NCBI RefSeq assembly: GCF_900069005.2
Contig: NZ_LN831278.1
Span: 381,782 to 445,781 of the forward strand
Length of the DNA stretch: 64,000 bases
DNA from: Paenibacillus sp. GM2
GTDB taxonomy: Bacteria; Bacillota; Bacilli; Paenibacillales; Paenibacillaceae
Direction of reading: 5' to 3'
Below are positions 27,029 to 37,622 of the stretch, piece after piece. The stretch's first letter is position 1; each line of letters starts with the position of its first letter. Made by a program: the position numbers and the translations under genes. The notes beneath the pieces are model-generated. The model saw nothing but the letters and a program-made list of their open reading frames with translations, was not told where the DNA came from and did not search any database.

Positions 27029-28555
27029 ATGAAAAGGTCATCTCTAAAGATTATCTCGCTACTTCTGGTCTGTATGGTAGTACTGTCGGCTTGCGGCGGC
27101 CCTTCGAACCGCTCGAACAGCAGCAACGGCGGAAATGAAGGCGCTGACAAAAGTGCTAAACTTGAGGAATTGACGGTTGTTCTTCCTGTGGCAGGAACGA
27201 TTTCAAAGGATTTGCAAATGGTGGAAGATGCGATTAATACAATAGCCATGGAGAAGATTCACGCGAAGGTAAAGTTCCTGCATATCTCCTTTGGGGACTG
27301 GGAACAGCAGACAAATCTGATGTATGCCGGCAATGAAAAAATGGACTTAATCTGGATCTCGGGCAGCAACTACACGAATCTTGTGGCCAAAGGCCAACTG
27401 CAAGCGATGGATGATCTTTTTGCGGATCACGGGCAGGGAATCACTGCGGCCATCGACCAAAGTTATCTGGGTGCCACGAAGATCGGAGGCAAGACGTATG
27501 CCGTTCCGACAGTGCGCGATTTTGCCTCTTCGACCGGTGTAAATATGAATAAAGCGCTCGTCGACAAGTACCGGATCGATGTGAATGGCATTAAATCGCT
27601 GGACGACCTTGAGCAAGTGCTCCGTACGGTAAAAGAAGGTGAAGGGCCTGAAATGTACCCGCTGGTACCGGGTGCGAACGGCCGTACCTTTCTGGATGAT
27701 CTGAACAATTTCGATGCTTTGAGCGACTCGATCGGGGTACTCCCGAACTATGATAATGGTCTGAAGGTTGTGAACTACTACGAATCTCAAGAATATGCGG
27801 ACTTCCTGAACAAAATTCGCGGCTGGTTTATGGACGGTTTGATTCCCAAGGATGTCGCCACAAGCCAGACCTCCCGGGTTGATTTGATCAAAGCGAATAA
27901 GGCGTTTGCTTATTCGGCCAAGCTGAATCCGGTTTCGAAGGTAACGGAGACGGCGCTGGTTGGCCAGGAAATGGAGCCGGCCGAAATCTATCCCGCTGTA
28001 GCAACTACCAGCTCCGTCACCGGTTCGATGTGGGCCATTCCGGTTAATTCCACGATCCCGGATAAAGCGATGGATTTCCTGAATTTGATGTACTCCGATA
28101 AGGATGTTGTCAACCTTTATGATTGGGGGATCGAAGGCACGCACTATGTGAAGGTGGATGGCATGGATAACGTCATCGCTTATCCGGAGGGCGTGGACAA
28201 AGCCGACCTTGGTTACAGCATGCCAATGGGTTGGATGTTCGGTAATCAATTCCTGTCCTATGTTCAACAAGGGAATGACCCGGAAGTCTGGACCAAGATG
28301 AAGGCGTTCAACGATGGCGCTGGCCGTTCCAAGGCACTGGGCTTCCTGTTTGATGCCACGCCGGTGAAGACGGAGTATGCAGCGGTGACGAACGTAATTA
28401 CGCAATATAAAATTCCGTTGGAGACGGGCAGCGTGGATCCTGCCAAGATTTTGCCGGAGTTCATTTCCAAGCTGAAATCGGCCGGGATCGACAAGATTAT
28501 TGCAGAGAAACAAAAGCAATTGGACGAGTGGGCGCAAGCCAACGGCGTCAACTGA
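27029..28555 (+). CDS. ABC importer solute-binding lipoprotein (family 1)
   Basis: The protein has 508 residues, with a lipoprotein signal (VVLSACGG; lipidated Cys about residue 23) and a Ser/Asn/Gly-rich linker. The mature domain resembles the LplA-type carbohydrate-binding proteins of Paenibacillaceae (about 480-520 residues). It binds an oligosaccharide outside the membrane and delivers it to the two permeases encoded after a terminator. The start follows GTGGGGG. As in many such loci no ATPase gene is present; a shared MsmX-type ATPase elsewhere would power it (known from B. subtilis). Confidence 0.92.
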   Translation: MKRSSLKIISLLLVCMVVLSACGGPSNRSNSSNGGNEGADKSAKLEELTVVLPVAGTISKDLQMVEDAINTIAMEKIHAKVKFLHISFGDWEQQTNLMYAGNEKMDLIWISGSNYTNLVAKGQLQAMDDLFADHGQGITAAIDQSYLGATKIGGKTYAVPTVRDFASSTGVNMNKALVDKYRIDVNGIKSLDDLEQVLRTVKEGEGPEMYPLVPGANGRTFLDDLNNFDALSDSIGVLPNYDNGLKVVNYYESQEYADFLNKIRGWFMDGLIPKDVATSQTSRVDLIKANKAFAYSAKLNPVSKVTETALVGQEMEPAEIYPAVATTSSVTGSMWAIPVNSTIPDKAMDFLNLMYSDKDVVNLYDWGIEGTHYVKVDGMDNVIAYPEGVDKADLGYSMPMGWMFGNQFLSYVQQGNDPEVWTKMKAFNDGAGRSKALGFLFDATPVKTEYAAVTNVITQYKIPLETGSVDPAKILPEFISKLKSAGIDKIIAEKQKQLDEWAQANGVN

Positions 28556-28582
28556 TCGCACGATAAATGACCTCTATGGAGA

Positions 28583-28627
28583 GGGCTATCTTAAAGTGAT
28601 TATCACTTCCAAGATAGCCCTTTTTTG
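28583..28627 (+). terminator. Strong terminator between binding protein and permeases
   Basis: GGGCTATCTT pairs perfectly with AAGATAGCCC, with an inner AAGTGAT/ATCACTT stem, followed by TTTTTT. It should make most transcripts stop after the binding-protein gene. Confidence 0.92.
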
Positions 28628-28662
28628 TCGCTGCGGATCATGTCGGGAAAGATCAAGCAGGA

Positions 28663-28705
28663 AGTCGCTTGAGCGGTAGTTGCCGAAAGTTGGATTCCGT
28701 AGAAT
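28663..28705 (+). promoter_or_regulatory. Candidate YesN-controlled promoter before the permease genes
   Basis: This is the second copy of the AGTCG...TTGAGC...AGT element, 37 bases from a TAGAAT box. It lies after the terminator and 43 bases before the permease start, so it can drive permeases and hydrolases separately from the binding protein. Confidence 0.4.
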
Positions 28706-28747
28706 TAACGATATATTCGGCATATAGCCTTAGAAGGGGGAAGTGCG

Positions 28748-29686
28748 GTGGCCATAACCAAACAAACACACCGTAAGGGGCGGAGAGGCATTCTTAAGTA
28801 TACTCCGCTGTACATCATGATGTTGCCGGGGTTAGTCTACCTGATCATCAACAATTATCTGCCGCTGTTCGGGCTGAGTATTGCTTTTAAGGATGTTGAC
28901 TACCGGAAGGGGATTTGGAACAGCGATTGGATCGGTTTCCGAAACTTCGAATATCTGTTTAAAACATCGGATGCCTGGATGATTACCAGAAACACGCTTC
29001 TGTACAACACGGTGTTTATCATTCTCGGTCTGATTGTATCGATCGGCATAGCTATTTTACTGAATGAGATCCGGAATAAGTTTTTTGCGCGTTTCTATCA
29101 AAGTGTAATTATTCTACCCTACCTGATCTCCATCATCATTGTCAGCTATCTGGTGTATGCCATGTTCAGCGTAAATACGGGGATGGTGAATAATACAATT
29201 CTGCCGGCGCTGGGCCTGGATCCGATTTCATGGTACTCCGAGCCGAAGTATTGGCCGTTTATTTTGACCTTCGTTCATGTTTGGAAAGGGGCCGGTTACT
29301 CCTGCATCGTGTACCTGGCTGCCATTATCGGCATCGATCCGGAGTATTATGAAGCGGCCAAGCTGGACGGGGCCTCCAAATGGGTGCAAATCCGCAAGAT
29401 TACGCTTCCGATGATTATGCCGGTCATCATGATTCTGACATTGCTCGGGATTGGCCGGATCTTCTATTCCGACTTCGGTTTGTTCTATCAAGTACCGATG
29501 AACTCCGGCGCATTGTATTCAACGACCAATGTCATTGATACGTATGTCTTCCGCGGGCTCATGCAGCTGGGTGACATCGGCATGTCTTCGGCAGCCGGCT
29601 TCTATCAGTCTTTAGTAGGTTTTGTGCTGGTGCTGGGCTCTAACTACATCGTCCGCAAAATCGATAAAGACAATGCGTTGTTCTAA
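28748..29686 (+). CDS. ABC sugar permease, LplB type
   Basis: The protein has 312 residues with six predicted membrane helices. The permease loop EYYEAAKLDGASKWVQIRKITLP (EAA motif, about 200-222) contacts the ATPase. The start is GTG at 28748 behind AGAAGGGGG. The gene is followed after 16 bases by the second permease; the pair forms the channel of a type I oligosaccharide importer of the LplB/YtcP class. Confidence 0.92.
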   Translation: MAITKQTHRKGRRGILKYTPLYIMMLPGLVYLIINNYLPLFGLSIAFKDVDYRKGIWNSDWIGFRNFEYLFKTSDAWMITRNTLLYNTVFIILGLIVSIGIAILLNEIRNKFFARFYQSVIILPYLISIIIVSYLVYAMFSVNTGMVNNTILPALGLDPISWYSEPKYWPFILTFVHVWKGAGYSCIVYLAAIIGIDPEYYEAAKLDGASKWVQIRKITLPMIMPVIMILTLLGIGRIFYSDFGLFYQVPMNSGALYSTTNVIDTYVFRGLMQLGDIGMSSAAGFYQSLVGFVLVLGSNYIVRKIDKDNALF

Positions 29687-29702
29687 GGAGTGAGTGATTA
29701 CT

Positions 29703-30587
29703 ATGAAAAATGAATCCAGAGGCTTGCAATGGGCCGGTCATACAGTTTTGACGTTATTTTCGCTGGCGTGCATTCTTCCGTTTGTCCTGCTGTTTATTGC
29801 TTCGGTGACGGATGACCACACCATTGCCGTAGAAGGCTATTCTTTTTTTCCATCAAAGTTCAGCTTGAGCGCTTATGAGTATTTATGGCGAGAGTCGGCG
29901 CAGATTTTCCATGCCTATGGCATTACGATTTTGATTACAGTCGTCGGGACAACGGCCAGCTTGCTGATCACCTCACTGCTTGCATATCCGTTATCCCGAA
30001 AGGACCTGCCAGGCGGAACGGCAATAGCGTTCTTCGTGTTCTTTACCCTGCTGTTCAACGGCGGATTGGTACCGACTTATTTGGTATATACGCAAATCTT
30101 TGAAATTAAAAATACGCTGTTCGCTTTGTTAATTCCTTGGCTCCTGATGAACGGGTTCAACGTGATGCTGATGCGGACCTTCTTCACCACAACGATCCCG
30201 GCAGCGATTATCGAATCGGCCAGCATGGACGGTGCCGGGGAATTCAAAATGTACTATAAGATCATCCTGCCGCTGTCGCTGCCTATTCTGGCCACGGTTG
30301 GGATGTTCCAGGGACTCGCCTATTGGAATGATTGGAATAACGGGCTCATTTTCGTAACTGACCCGAAGCTGTTCAGTTTGCAAAATTTGCTCAATCGGAT
30401 CATGAACGATATCCAGTATCTGACCCGCAACAGTCAAATGAATACGGGCGCAGCACTGGAGCAGCTGCCGACGGAAACCTTTCGGATGGCGGTAGCGGTG
30501 ATCGGCGTCATTCCGATTTTGATCGCTTATCCGTTCTTCCAGAAGTATTTTGTCAAAGGGATGACCATCGGGGCTGTAAAAGGCTAA
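29703..30587 (+). CDS. ABC sugar permease, LplC/YtcP type
   Basis: The protein has about 294 residues and six membrane helices. The EAA-type loop is IIESASMDGAGEFKMYYKIILPL, and the typical C-terminus is FQKYFVKGMTIGAVKG. The start is ATG 29703, with AAGGAG 12 bases upstream; an in-frame GTG at 29694 is the alternative. It is the partner of the LplB-type permease. It is 48 bases before the GH3 gene, so importer and hydrolases are probably one transcript. Confidence 0.92.
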   Translation: MKNESRGLQWAGHTVLTLFSLACILPFVLLFIASVTDDHTIAVEGYSFFPSKFSLSAYEYLWRESAQIFHAYGITILITVVGTTASLLITSLLAYPLSRKDLPGGTAIAFFVFFTLLFNGGLVPTYLVYTQIFEIKNTLFALLIPWLLMNGFNVMLMRTFFTTTIPAAIIESASMDGAGEFKMYYKIILPLSLPILATVGMFQGLAYWNDWNNGLIFVTDPKLFSLQNLLNRIMNDIQYLTRNSQMNTGAALEQLPTETFRMAVAVIGVIPILIAYPFFQKYFVKGMTIGAVKG

Positions 30588-30635
30588 TTCCAAAGAAATA
30601 CGTTTCTACTAGGCAAATTAGAGGAGTGTGACGGC

Positions 30636-33203
30636 ATGATAGGGCTTTGGCATGCTTTAGTGGATCAACCGCGCATGAAGCTGCAATTTAAAATCGAGAA
30701 AAAGGGTTCGTTTACGCTGGATGCAGTAATGGAGCCATTACCGGCACCGCTTAATTTTACTAGCGTGACCGCGCGGGGCAACCATATTCGAGGAACCGGC
30801 AAAGTGTTCTGGAATCCGGACGACGAGCTGGTGGTTGAGCTGGATTTTCAAGAGGATTCCTTCACGGGTCGGATTCATATTCCTTCTTTCGGGACAATTC
30901 CCCTCCAGGGATCGCGGGGAAGGGGCCCTTATATGGCCCTAAATTTAATTAATGAAGTGGCACCCTACCGAAAGAGCCATGTTAAGGAGCGAAGCGACAG
31001 GGAAATCCATGAAGCGATCGACCAACTGCTGGGGGCGATGTCGCTTGAAGATAAGGTTGGCCAAATGTGTCAATGCCAAGCTTCGAACTTCTCCTTTGGC
31101 AGCGATATCGTATCGGATCCGCCGGAGAAGCTGGTCGCTGAAGGCAGGGCAGGGTCGGTACTGGGCGCTTTCGATATTACCAGGGTATTCGAGCTGCAAA
31201 GAATAGCCGTCGAGCAATCGCCGCACAAGATTCCGCTGCTCTTCCATGCGGATATCATCCATGGCTCGCAGACAGCGTTTCCTATTCCGCTGGCTTGGTC
31301 CTGCAGTTGGGATATGGAGGCGATTAAACAAGCCTGTGCTATTGCAGCCAGGGAAGCGAGCGCTTCAGGTACGGTATACAATCATAGCCCTATGATTGAT
31401 ATCGCGCGTGATGCCCGCTGGGGCCGGGTTTCCGAAGGGGCGGGAGAAGATCCTTATCTGGGCTGCTTGATTGCCAAAGCCCAGGTGGAAGGGTATCAGG
31501 GCGACACTCTGTTTAGCGAAGAAACGCTGATTGCCTGCCTTAAACACTTTATTGCATACGGCGCAGCTGAAGCCGGACGGGATTACAATAGCGTGGATAT
31601 TTCGGAGTCGACGTTGCGCAATGTGTACTTGCCGCCGTTTCAAGCTGCTTTGGAGGCGGGAGCAAGCTCGGTGATGAACGCGTTTAACATTTACCAGGGC
31701 GTTCCTGTCGCCGCCAATCGCTTCCTGCTAAAGGAACTTCTGCGGGAGGAACTTGGCTTTGACGGCGTTCTGATCTCCGATTACGGCTCAGTGGACGAAA
31801 TCCGGGTGCACGGGCATGCGAAGGATGAGCAGGAAGCTGCGTATAAAGCGGTGCAAGCGACGATGGATATCGAGATGGTGACACGCTCCTACGATCGCTT
31901 GCCCCAACTGGTTCGTGAAGGAAAGCTCTCCGAGCAGCAAATCGACGATGCTGTCCGCCGCATTTTGTATTTGAAATACAAGACAGGCCTGATGGATGAT
32001 CCGTTCCGCTACATTCGCCCGGAGAAAGAAATGGAGTACCACTTCAACGAAGCGCATCTGCAGGCCAGTCTGGAGCTGGCGCGTAAATCAATTGTATTGC
32101 TAAAAAATAAAGGCGTGCTGCCGCTTGCCAAGCATGCCGGCAAGATTGCGTTGATCGGGCCGTTTGCGGGCAGCAAGGATTTGCTCGGACCATGGCAGTT
32201 CTCCCGGTATGGCCATGAAACCGTCTCCTTGTATGAGGGAATGGCCGGGAAAGGAATTTCGGAGGAACGTCTCCTGTTCGCCCAAGGCAGCGGAGTAAAC
32301 GAGCCGCTAGAGGGAGGGATTGAAGCCGCCGTATTACAGGCCCGTGAAGCCGATGTGGTTATTCTGGCGTTGGGCGAAAGCAGTGAAATGTCCGGCGAGG
32401 CGGCTTCTCGTATGGATATCGTCTTGCCGGAGCCGCAGCAGCGGTTGGCTGAAGCGGTTGTGGCGACAGGCAAGCCGGTTGTCCTGGTCCTGACCAATGG
32501 CCGACCGCTCGTGCTGAGCTGGTTCGAGCAGCATGTCGACGCCATCGTGGAAACCTGGTACCTCGGTTCTCAGGCTGGCCATGCGATTGCCGCTGTTTTG
32601 ACGGGGGATTGCAACCCCTCCGGTAAACTGACTATGAGCTTCCCGGCGCGGATCGGCCAGGTTCCGGTGTATTATAACCACTTTAATACCGGACGCCCGT
32701 TGACGGAAGCCAACTATAATCAGAAATACATCTCCAAATATTTGGACGGCCCGAACGAGCCGTTATATCCTTTTGGGTTTGGTCTAAGCTATACGACCTT
32801 TGCTTATTCGGATATGAAGCTGGACCGCAATCATATGAAGGAAGATGAGACGATTCTGGCCTCGGTGAAGGTGACGAATACGGGGGCCACGGCTGGGGAA
32901 GAGATCATTCAGCTGTACATTCAGGATTGCTGCGGCAGCATTGTCCGCCCGGTCAAGGAGTTGAAAGGCTTTAGCAAAGTGGTCCTGGCGCCGGGAGAGA
33001 GCCGGGAAGTTAGCTTCCGGATTACGGAGGAGGCGTTAACTTATTGGACGCCGGAAGCTGGATATATGGCTGAACCGGGTCTATTCAAGGCTTATATCGG
33101 GTCCAGCAGCCGGGACGTATTGGAGGCTGCCGAGTTTGAATTGCTCGTGGCCGATAAATCGGACACACAAGTAAGTGAACGTGGAGGGGAAGCTGGCTTA
33201 TGA
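30636..33203 (+). CDS. GH3 beta-glycosidase with an extra N-terminal domain
   Basis: This is a cytoplasmic GH3 enzyme of 855 residues, most likely a beta-glucosidase or beta-xylosidase. Residues 1-105 form a beta-rich domain that I do not recognise. The GH3 barrel then runs about 125-440 (start MSLEDKVGQMCQ) with nucleophile Asp382 in GVLISDYG. The alpha/beta sandwich follows (about 470-690, ending PFGFGLSYTTF), and a fibronectin type III-like domain closes the protein (about 745-830, VTNTGATAGEEIIQLYI). There is no signal peptide, which fits cleavage after import. It overlaps the next gene by 4 bases (ATGA). Confidence 0.9.
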   Translation: MIGLWHALVDQPRMKLQFKIEKKGSFTLDAVMEPLPAPLNFTSVTARGNHIRGTGKVFWNPDDELVVELDFQEDSFTGRIHIPSFGTIPLQGSRGRGPYMALNLINEVAPYRKSHVKERSDREIHEAIDQLLGAMSLEDKVGQMCQCQASNFSFGSDIVSDPPEKLVAEGRAGSVLGAFDITRVFELQRIAVEQSPHKIPLLFHADIIHGSQTAFPIPLAWSCSWDMEAIKQACAIAAREASASGTVYNHSPMIDIARDARWGRVSEGAGEDPYLGCLIAKAQVEGYQGDTLFSEETLIACLKHFIAYGAAEAGRDYNSVDISESTLRNVYLPPFQAALEAGASSVMNAFNIYQGVPVAANRFLLKELLREELGFDGVLISDYGSVDEIRVHGHAKDEQEAAYKAVQATMDIEMVTRSYDRLPQLVREGKLSEQQIDDAVRRILYLKYKTGLMDDPFRYIRPEKEMEYHFNEAHLQASLELARKSIVLLKNKGVLPLAKHAGKIALIGPFAGSKDLLGPWQFSRYGHETVSLYEGMAGKGISEERLLFAQGSGVNEPLEGGIEAAVLQAREADVVILALGESSEMSGEAASRMDIVLPEPQQRLAEAVVATGKPVVLVLTNGRPLVLSWFEQHVDAIVETWYLGSQAGHAIAAVLTGDCNPSGKLTMSFPARIGQVPVYYNHFNTGRPLTEANYNQKYISKYLDGPNEPLYPFGFGLSYTTFAYSDMKLDRNHMKEDETILASVKVTNTGATAGEEIIQLYIQDCCGSIVRPVKELKGFSKVVLAPGESREVSFRITEEALTYWTPEAGYMAEPGLFKAYIGSSSRDVLEAAEFELLVADKSDTQVSERGGEAGL

Positions 33204-35167
33204 CACAAGAGCAGTCTTTGCGATTGTATCCGCAGCCGAGAGGGCTGCAATGGCTGGAAGGGGAGAAGAAGTGGACCTCCAGCATCGTTCTGGATACGCA
33301 GGGCGAAGCCGACGAGGCGGCTGAACGCGTGAAGCTTGCCTCCCGCTTGCAGGAAGCGTTCGCTGGCTCCGGGGACGATCCTGCTGCAGCCGGGCAGGCG
33401 ATGACCTTGATCCGGGTGCGCAGCAGAGAGGAGCTTCATCCGCAGGGATATGTGCTGCAATGGGATGAGGCAGGCCTTCTGATGGAGTATGGCGGCGATG
33501 CGGGGTTGTTTTATGCGCTAGTTACCGTGGAGCAGTTGGTTTCCCGCGAAGGTAAGAACTGGAGATGTTTCCGGATCGAGGATGAACCCGACTTTCCGGT
33601 GCGCGGTTTTATGCTGGATATCGGACGGAACAAAATTCCGAAGCTTGGCGAACTTTATAAGTTGGTTGACCAGCTGGCGGAATTGAAGCTGAATCATTTG
33701 CAGCTGTATATGGAGGGTTACTGCTTTGAGATGGAGGCATACAAGGACGCCTTCCCGGGGAGCACGCCAATCACGGCAGAGGAACTCCGCGAGCTGGATG
33801 CTTATGCTGTGGAGCGGTTTATTGATCTGGTGCCAAACCAGAACTGCCTGGGACATATGGGAGAATGGCTGAACAAGCCGGAATTCCGCGAGCTTGCCGA
33901 GCATCCGGATGGCTTGCCGTTGCCCCAGGGGATTACGTTTCTGCCGACCACGCTGAACCCGGTTGATTCGCGTTCGATCGCATTGGTCCGAAATTTATTT
34001 GATGCCCTGCTGCCGCAATTTTCATCTTCTTATGTCAATATCAACATGGATGAGCCTTACGGCTTGGGCGCCGGGCAGAGCAAGGAGCGGTGCGATGAAA
34101 TCGGCGCAGGACGGCTTTATATGGAGTATGCGGAGCAGGTGTTTGATCTTGTCCGCAGCCATGGCAAGAAGGTGTTAATGTGGGGCGACGTGCTTGCTTC
34201 ACATCCCGAGGTCATGGAGCAGATTCCGGAGGATGTGACAATTCTCGACTGGAATTATGAGAGCAGCGTTTCCTTTGAGGGTCATTGCCGTGTGTTGGCG
34301 GAGCGGCAGATTCCGTTCTATGTGTGCCCGGGAACGAGCTCCTGGTCCTCCATTTCCGGAAGAACCGACAATATGCTGGATAACATCTCTGATGCGGCAA
34401 TCCAGGGCCTTACATATGGGGCCGGCGGCCTGATTGTAGCGGACTGGGGAGATAACGGGCATTGGCAGGTTCCTGCGATCAGCTACCCGGGTATTACCTA
34501 TGCGGCCGGTGTCAGCTGGCATGCGCAGCATCATTTGAAACAGACCGGGCTGATTGAAGATTACTTGACGGAAGCGGTATTTAGGGACGAAAGCGGCGAA
34601 GCCGGGCATCTGATGCTCGAACTGGGCCGATATTATCATTTGGAGAACAGTACAGTTGATAATTCCACTTATACAATGCATTTGCTGCTTCGTGGCCTTA
34701 AAACGCCGGAGCAATTTGCGGCAGAGCTGAACAGCTTCATTCGTATTTTCGCGGATCTGGGCGGACCTGGCGGCGAATTTAGGCTGGATTATCGGCATCA
34801 TGAAATGCTGGAATGGCTTGTTCAAAGGAAGAAGCAGCTGGCAAGACTCCGGCTCCGGATGACCGAGGCGAATCTCGTGCTTGATGAATGGATGAATACA
34901 TTGCGAATCATCGAACAAGGGATAGGGCTTCACCGTTATACACACCGAATTGACCTTCCAGATTCAAAGGCCGAAATCGAGCACCTGAGGGCGCTGGCGA
35001 AGCTGCTGGAGCTAACGATTGCGGAATTTGACCGGCTATGGCTTATCCGGAACCGGGAAGGCGGTTTAGTTACAAGTCATCGTGCTTTACACCAGCTGCA
35101 GGCTCAGTATCAAGAGCGGCTGAAAGAGCTTGAAGCTTTGCATTCAATTCACCAGAAAGGGGTCTGA
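33200..35167 (+). CDS. Cytoplasmic GH20-type beta-N-acetylhexosaminidase
   Basis: The protein has 655 residues. An N-terminal alpha/beta domain typical of GH20 (about 1-125) is followed by the barrel starting [14 protein letters not shown]. The catalytic pair Asp284-Glu285 lies in NINMDEPYG. The C-terminal 150 residues are helical ([22 protein letters not shown]). Without a signal peptide it acts on imported sugar. The start ATG overlaps the GH3 stop. Compared with classical GH20 the D-E context is MDE rather than G-[AGMC]-DE, so a related specificity is possible. Being between two GH3 genes suggests a mixed glycan containing N-acetylhexosamine. Confidence 0.8.
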   Translation: MTQEQSLRLYPQPRGLQWLEGEKKWTSSIVLDTQGEADEAAERVKLASRLQEAFAGSGDDPAAAGQAMTLIRVRSREELHPQGYVLQWDEAGLLMEYGGDAGLFYALVTVEQLVSREGKNWRCFRIEDEPDFPVRGFMLDIGRNKIPKLGELYKLVDQLAELKLNHLQLYMEGYCFEMEAYKDAFPGSTPITAEELRELDAYAVERFIDLVPNQNCLGHMGEWLNKPEFRELAEHPDGLPLPQGITFLPTTLNPVDSRSIALVRNLFDALLPQFSSSYVNINMDEPYGLGAGQSKERCDEIGAGRLYMEYAEQVFDLVRSHGKKVLMWGDVLASHPEVMEQIPEDVTILDWNYESSVSFEGHCRVLAERQIPFYVCPGTSSWSSISGRTDNMLDNISDAAIQGLTYGAGGLIVADWGDNGHWQVPAISYPGITYAAGVSWHAQHHLKQTGLIEDYLTEAVFRDESGEAGHLMLELGRYYHLENSTVDNSTYTMHLLLRGLKTPEQFAAELNSFIRIFADLGGPGGEFRLDYRHHEMLEWLVQRKKQLARLRLRMTEANLVLDEWMNTLRIIEQGIGLHRYTHRIDLPDSKAEIEHLRALAKLLELTIAEFDRLWLIRNREGGLVTSHRALHQLQAQYQERLKELEALHSIHQKGV

Positions 35168-35169
35168 AG

Positions 35170-37431
35170 ATGGGGAAGCAGCGTAATCTGAAATCATTGA
35201 TCGCACAAATGACACTGGAGGAGAAGGCCAGCCTCTGCTCCGGGCAAGATACATGGCACACTCAGGGGATCGAGCGGCTGGGGATTCCATCCGTGATGGT
35301 TACAGATGGTCCGCATGGTCTGCGTAAACAAAGGGGCTCTTCCGACCACCTTGGCCTGTTCGACAGCGTGCCTTCTACTTGTTTCCCTTCAGCGGCGGGG
35401 TTAGCGAGCTCCTGGAATCGGGATTTAATCGGCAAAATGGGAGAAGCACTGGGCAGGGAGTGCCAGGCGGAGAATGTCGCTATTTTGCTGGGGCCTGGTG
35501 TCAATATTAAACGTTCGCCGCTCTGCGGACGGAATTTTGAATACTTCTCGGAAGACCCGTACTTATCCGCGGAAATGGCGGCTCACCATATTCAGGGCGT
35601 ACAAAGCCTAGGGGTAGGCACTTCGCTTAAACATTTTGCTGCTAACAATCAGGAACACCGTCGGATGACTTCCAATTCCGTGGTAGATGAACGGACATTG
35701 CGCGAAATTTACCTGGCCAGCTTTGAAGGGGCGGTCAAGCAAGCTCAACCGTGGACCGTCATGTGCGCTTACAACCAAGTGAACGGGGAATTTGCCGCAG
35801 AGAATCAGGAATTGCTGACCGATATTTTAAAAGACGAGTGGGGGCATCAAGGTTTTGTCGTGTCGGATTGGGGCGCGGTGAACGAGCGAGTTAAGGGCCT
35901 GGTCGCCGGATTGGAGCTGGAGATGCCCTCCAGCAACGGCGAGGGGACGACGCAAATTGTGGAAGCAGTGAAAAGCGGACAATTGCCCGAGGCCACGCTG
36001 GATGATGCCGTAGAGCGACTGCTTAACGTCATTTTCAAGGCTGTGAACCAAAGGAGGCCGGATGCAGCCTTCCAGCCGGAGGAACATCATCATTTGGCCC
36101 GGGAAGTCGCACGGGAAAGCATGGTGCTGTTGAAGAACGAAGACGACATCTTGCCTCTGAAGCGGAGCGGCAAGATCGCCATAATCGGCGCTTTCGCAGA
36201 GGAGCCGCGCTATCAGGGCAGCGGCAGTTCGCAAATCAGGCCGACCCGTCTGGATAATCCCATTGAAGAAATGAGCAAGCTGGCCGGGGCTGCGGCACTT
36301 ATCTATGCGAAGGGATACGATTTGAAGGAGGAGGAGAGCAACTCTTCCCTGCTGCAAGAGGCGCTGAGTGCAGCCTCCGAGGCCACGGTAGCGGTGGTAT
36401 TTGCCGGATTGCCGAGTCGATACGAGTCCGAAGGTTTTGATCGCGAACATCTGCGGATACCTCCGAACCAAGTAGCGCTGATCGAAGCGGTGGCCGGGAT
36501 ACAGAAAAATCTGGTGGTGGTGCTGAGTAACGGTTCTCCTGTCGAAATGCCTTGGCTCTATCAAGCCAAAGGAGTGCTGGAAGCTTATCTGGGCGGCCAG
36601 GCGTTTGGCGGTGCGATTGCCGACCTGCTGTTCGGGGAAGCCAATCCTTCCGGCAAGCTGGCTGAGACTTTCCCGGTTCAGCTGAGCGATAACCCGTCGT
36701 ATTTATTCTTTCCGGGTGAAGGCGACCGGGTGGAGTATCGGGAAGGCTTGTTTGTTGGCTATCGATATTACGATAAGAAGCAGTTGGAACCGTTGTTTCC
36801 TTTTGGGTATGGGCTCAGCTATACGAGCTTTGAGTATTCGAATCTAACTGTGGATAAGAAGAATTTGTTGGATTCCGACCAGCTTCGCGTATCGGTGGAC
36901 ATCGAGAATACCGGTTTCCTTGCCGGAAGTGAAATTGTGCAGCTCTATATTCGCGATCCCGACAGCAGCGTCATCAGACCGGATAAGGAGCTTAAAGGCT
37001 TCGACAAGGTGGAATTGGCAGCTGGTGAGAAGAAGACGGTCACTTTTGAACTCGATCGCCGCAGTTTTGCCTATTATGATATAGAGATCAAGGATTGGGC
37101 GGTGGAGACCGGTACCTTTGAAATTCTGGTCGGCAAATCCTCTCGCGATATTGTGCTCTCGGAGACGGTTGAAGTACAGTCGACAACGGAGCGCAGTTCA
37201 AGATTCCATCGCAACTCCACGGTGGCCGATATGATGACGAGCGAGCCGGGCGCCGTGTTCATCAAGAAGTTTATGAGTATGCTTCCGTTTGCGTCCGCGA
37301 TGGATCCGTCTCATTCAGAAATGTTGAAGGCATTCATGGAGTTTATGCCGCTGCGCGGCCTGGTCTCCTTCAGCGGCGGCAAGTTTACGGAGGAACAGCT
37401 GCATGATTTGCTGAAGCAGTTGAACAGCTAG
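35170..37431 (+). CDS. GH3 beta-glucosidase (BglB-like)
   Basis: The protein has 753 residues. The barrel begins [16 protein letters not shown], the nucleophile is Asp233 in [10 protein letters not shown], and DGPHGLRK and [12 protein letters not shown] are the substrate-site signatures of BglB/barley-exoglucanase-like GH3 enzymes. The second domain ends [15 protein letters not shown], and a fibronectin type III-like domain follows. A helical tail of about 75 residues ends the protein, as in other Firmicute members. No signal peptide. It begins 3 bases after the GH20 stop and is the last gene of the locus. The following 190 bases hold only a terminator. Confidence 0.92.
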   Translation: MGKQRNLKSLIAQMTLEEKASLCSGQDTWHTQGIERLGIPSVMVTDGPHGLRKQRGSSDHLGLFDSVPSTCFPSAAGLASSWNRDLIGKMGEALGRECQAENVAILLGPGVNIKRSPLCGRNFEYFSEDPYLSAEMAAHHIQGVQSLGVGTSLKHFAANNQEHRRMTSNSVVDERTLREIYLASFEGAVKQAQPWTVMCAYNQVNGEFAAENQELLTDILKDEWGHQGFVVSDWGAVNERVKGLVAGLELEMPSSNGEGTTQIVEAVKSGQLPEATLDDAVERLLNVIFKAVNQRRPDAAFQPEEHHHLAREVARESMVLLKNEDDILPLKRSGKIAIIGAFAEEPRYQGSGSSQIRPTRLDNPIEEMSKLAGAAALIYAKGYDLKEEESNSSLLQEALSAASEATVAVVFAGLPSRYESEGFDREHLRIPPNQVALIEAVAGIQKNLVVVLSNGSPVEMPWLYQAKGVLEAYLGGQAFGGAIADLLFGEANPSGKLAETFPVQLSDNPSYLFFPGEGDRVEYREGLFVGYRYYDKKQLEPLFPFGYGLSYTSFEYSNLTVDKKNLLDSDQLRVSVDIENTGFLAGSEIVQLYIRDPDSSVIRPDKELKGFDKVELAAGEKKTVTFELDRRSFAYYDIEIKDWAVETGTFEILVGKSSRDIVLSETVEVQSTTERSSRFHRNSTVADMMTSEPGAVFIKKFMSMLPFASAMDPSHSEMLKAFMEFMPLRGLVSFSGGKFTEEQLHDLLKQLNS

Positions 37432-37545
37432 GAGATCCTTTTATTTGTACTTGCGAGGGGATCGGCGCTTCTTATCTATTTGCAATGTTGTATTTGGCAT
37501 AGAACGTGTAACATGTATTTTCTATATGGGCCCAAAGCAAAAACA

Positions 37546-37572
37546 ACCGGAGGCTTTGCCTCCGGTGTTTTC
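37546..37572. terminator. Bidirectional terminator
   Basis: ACCGGAGGC / GCCTCCGGT with a TTT loop; A-rich on the left and GTTTTCTT on the right. It serves the GH3 gene and the convergent NlpC/P60 gene. Confidence 0.88.
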
Positions 37573-37622
37573 TTGATTTCTTATTAGGAAGGCAACGCTT
37601 CCGATACAATTTTGATCTTATT

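Noticed and set aside
27347..28561. 404-codon minus-strand open frame opposite the binding-protein gene
   Set aside because: It is rich in Arg, His and Ile as expected for an antisense shadow, has no ribosome site and no recognisable domain.
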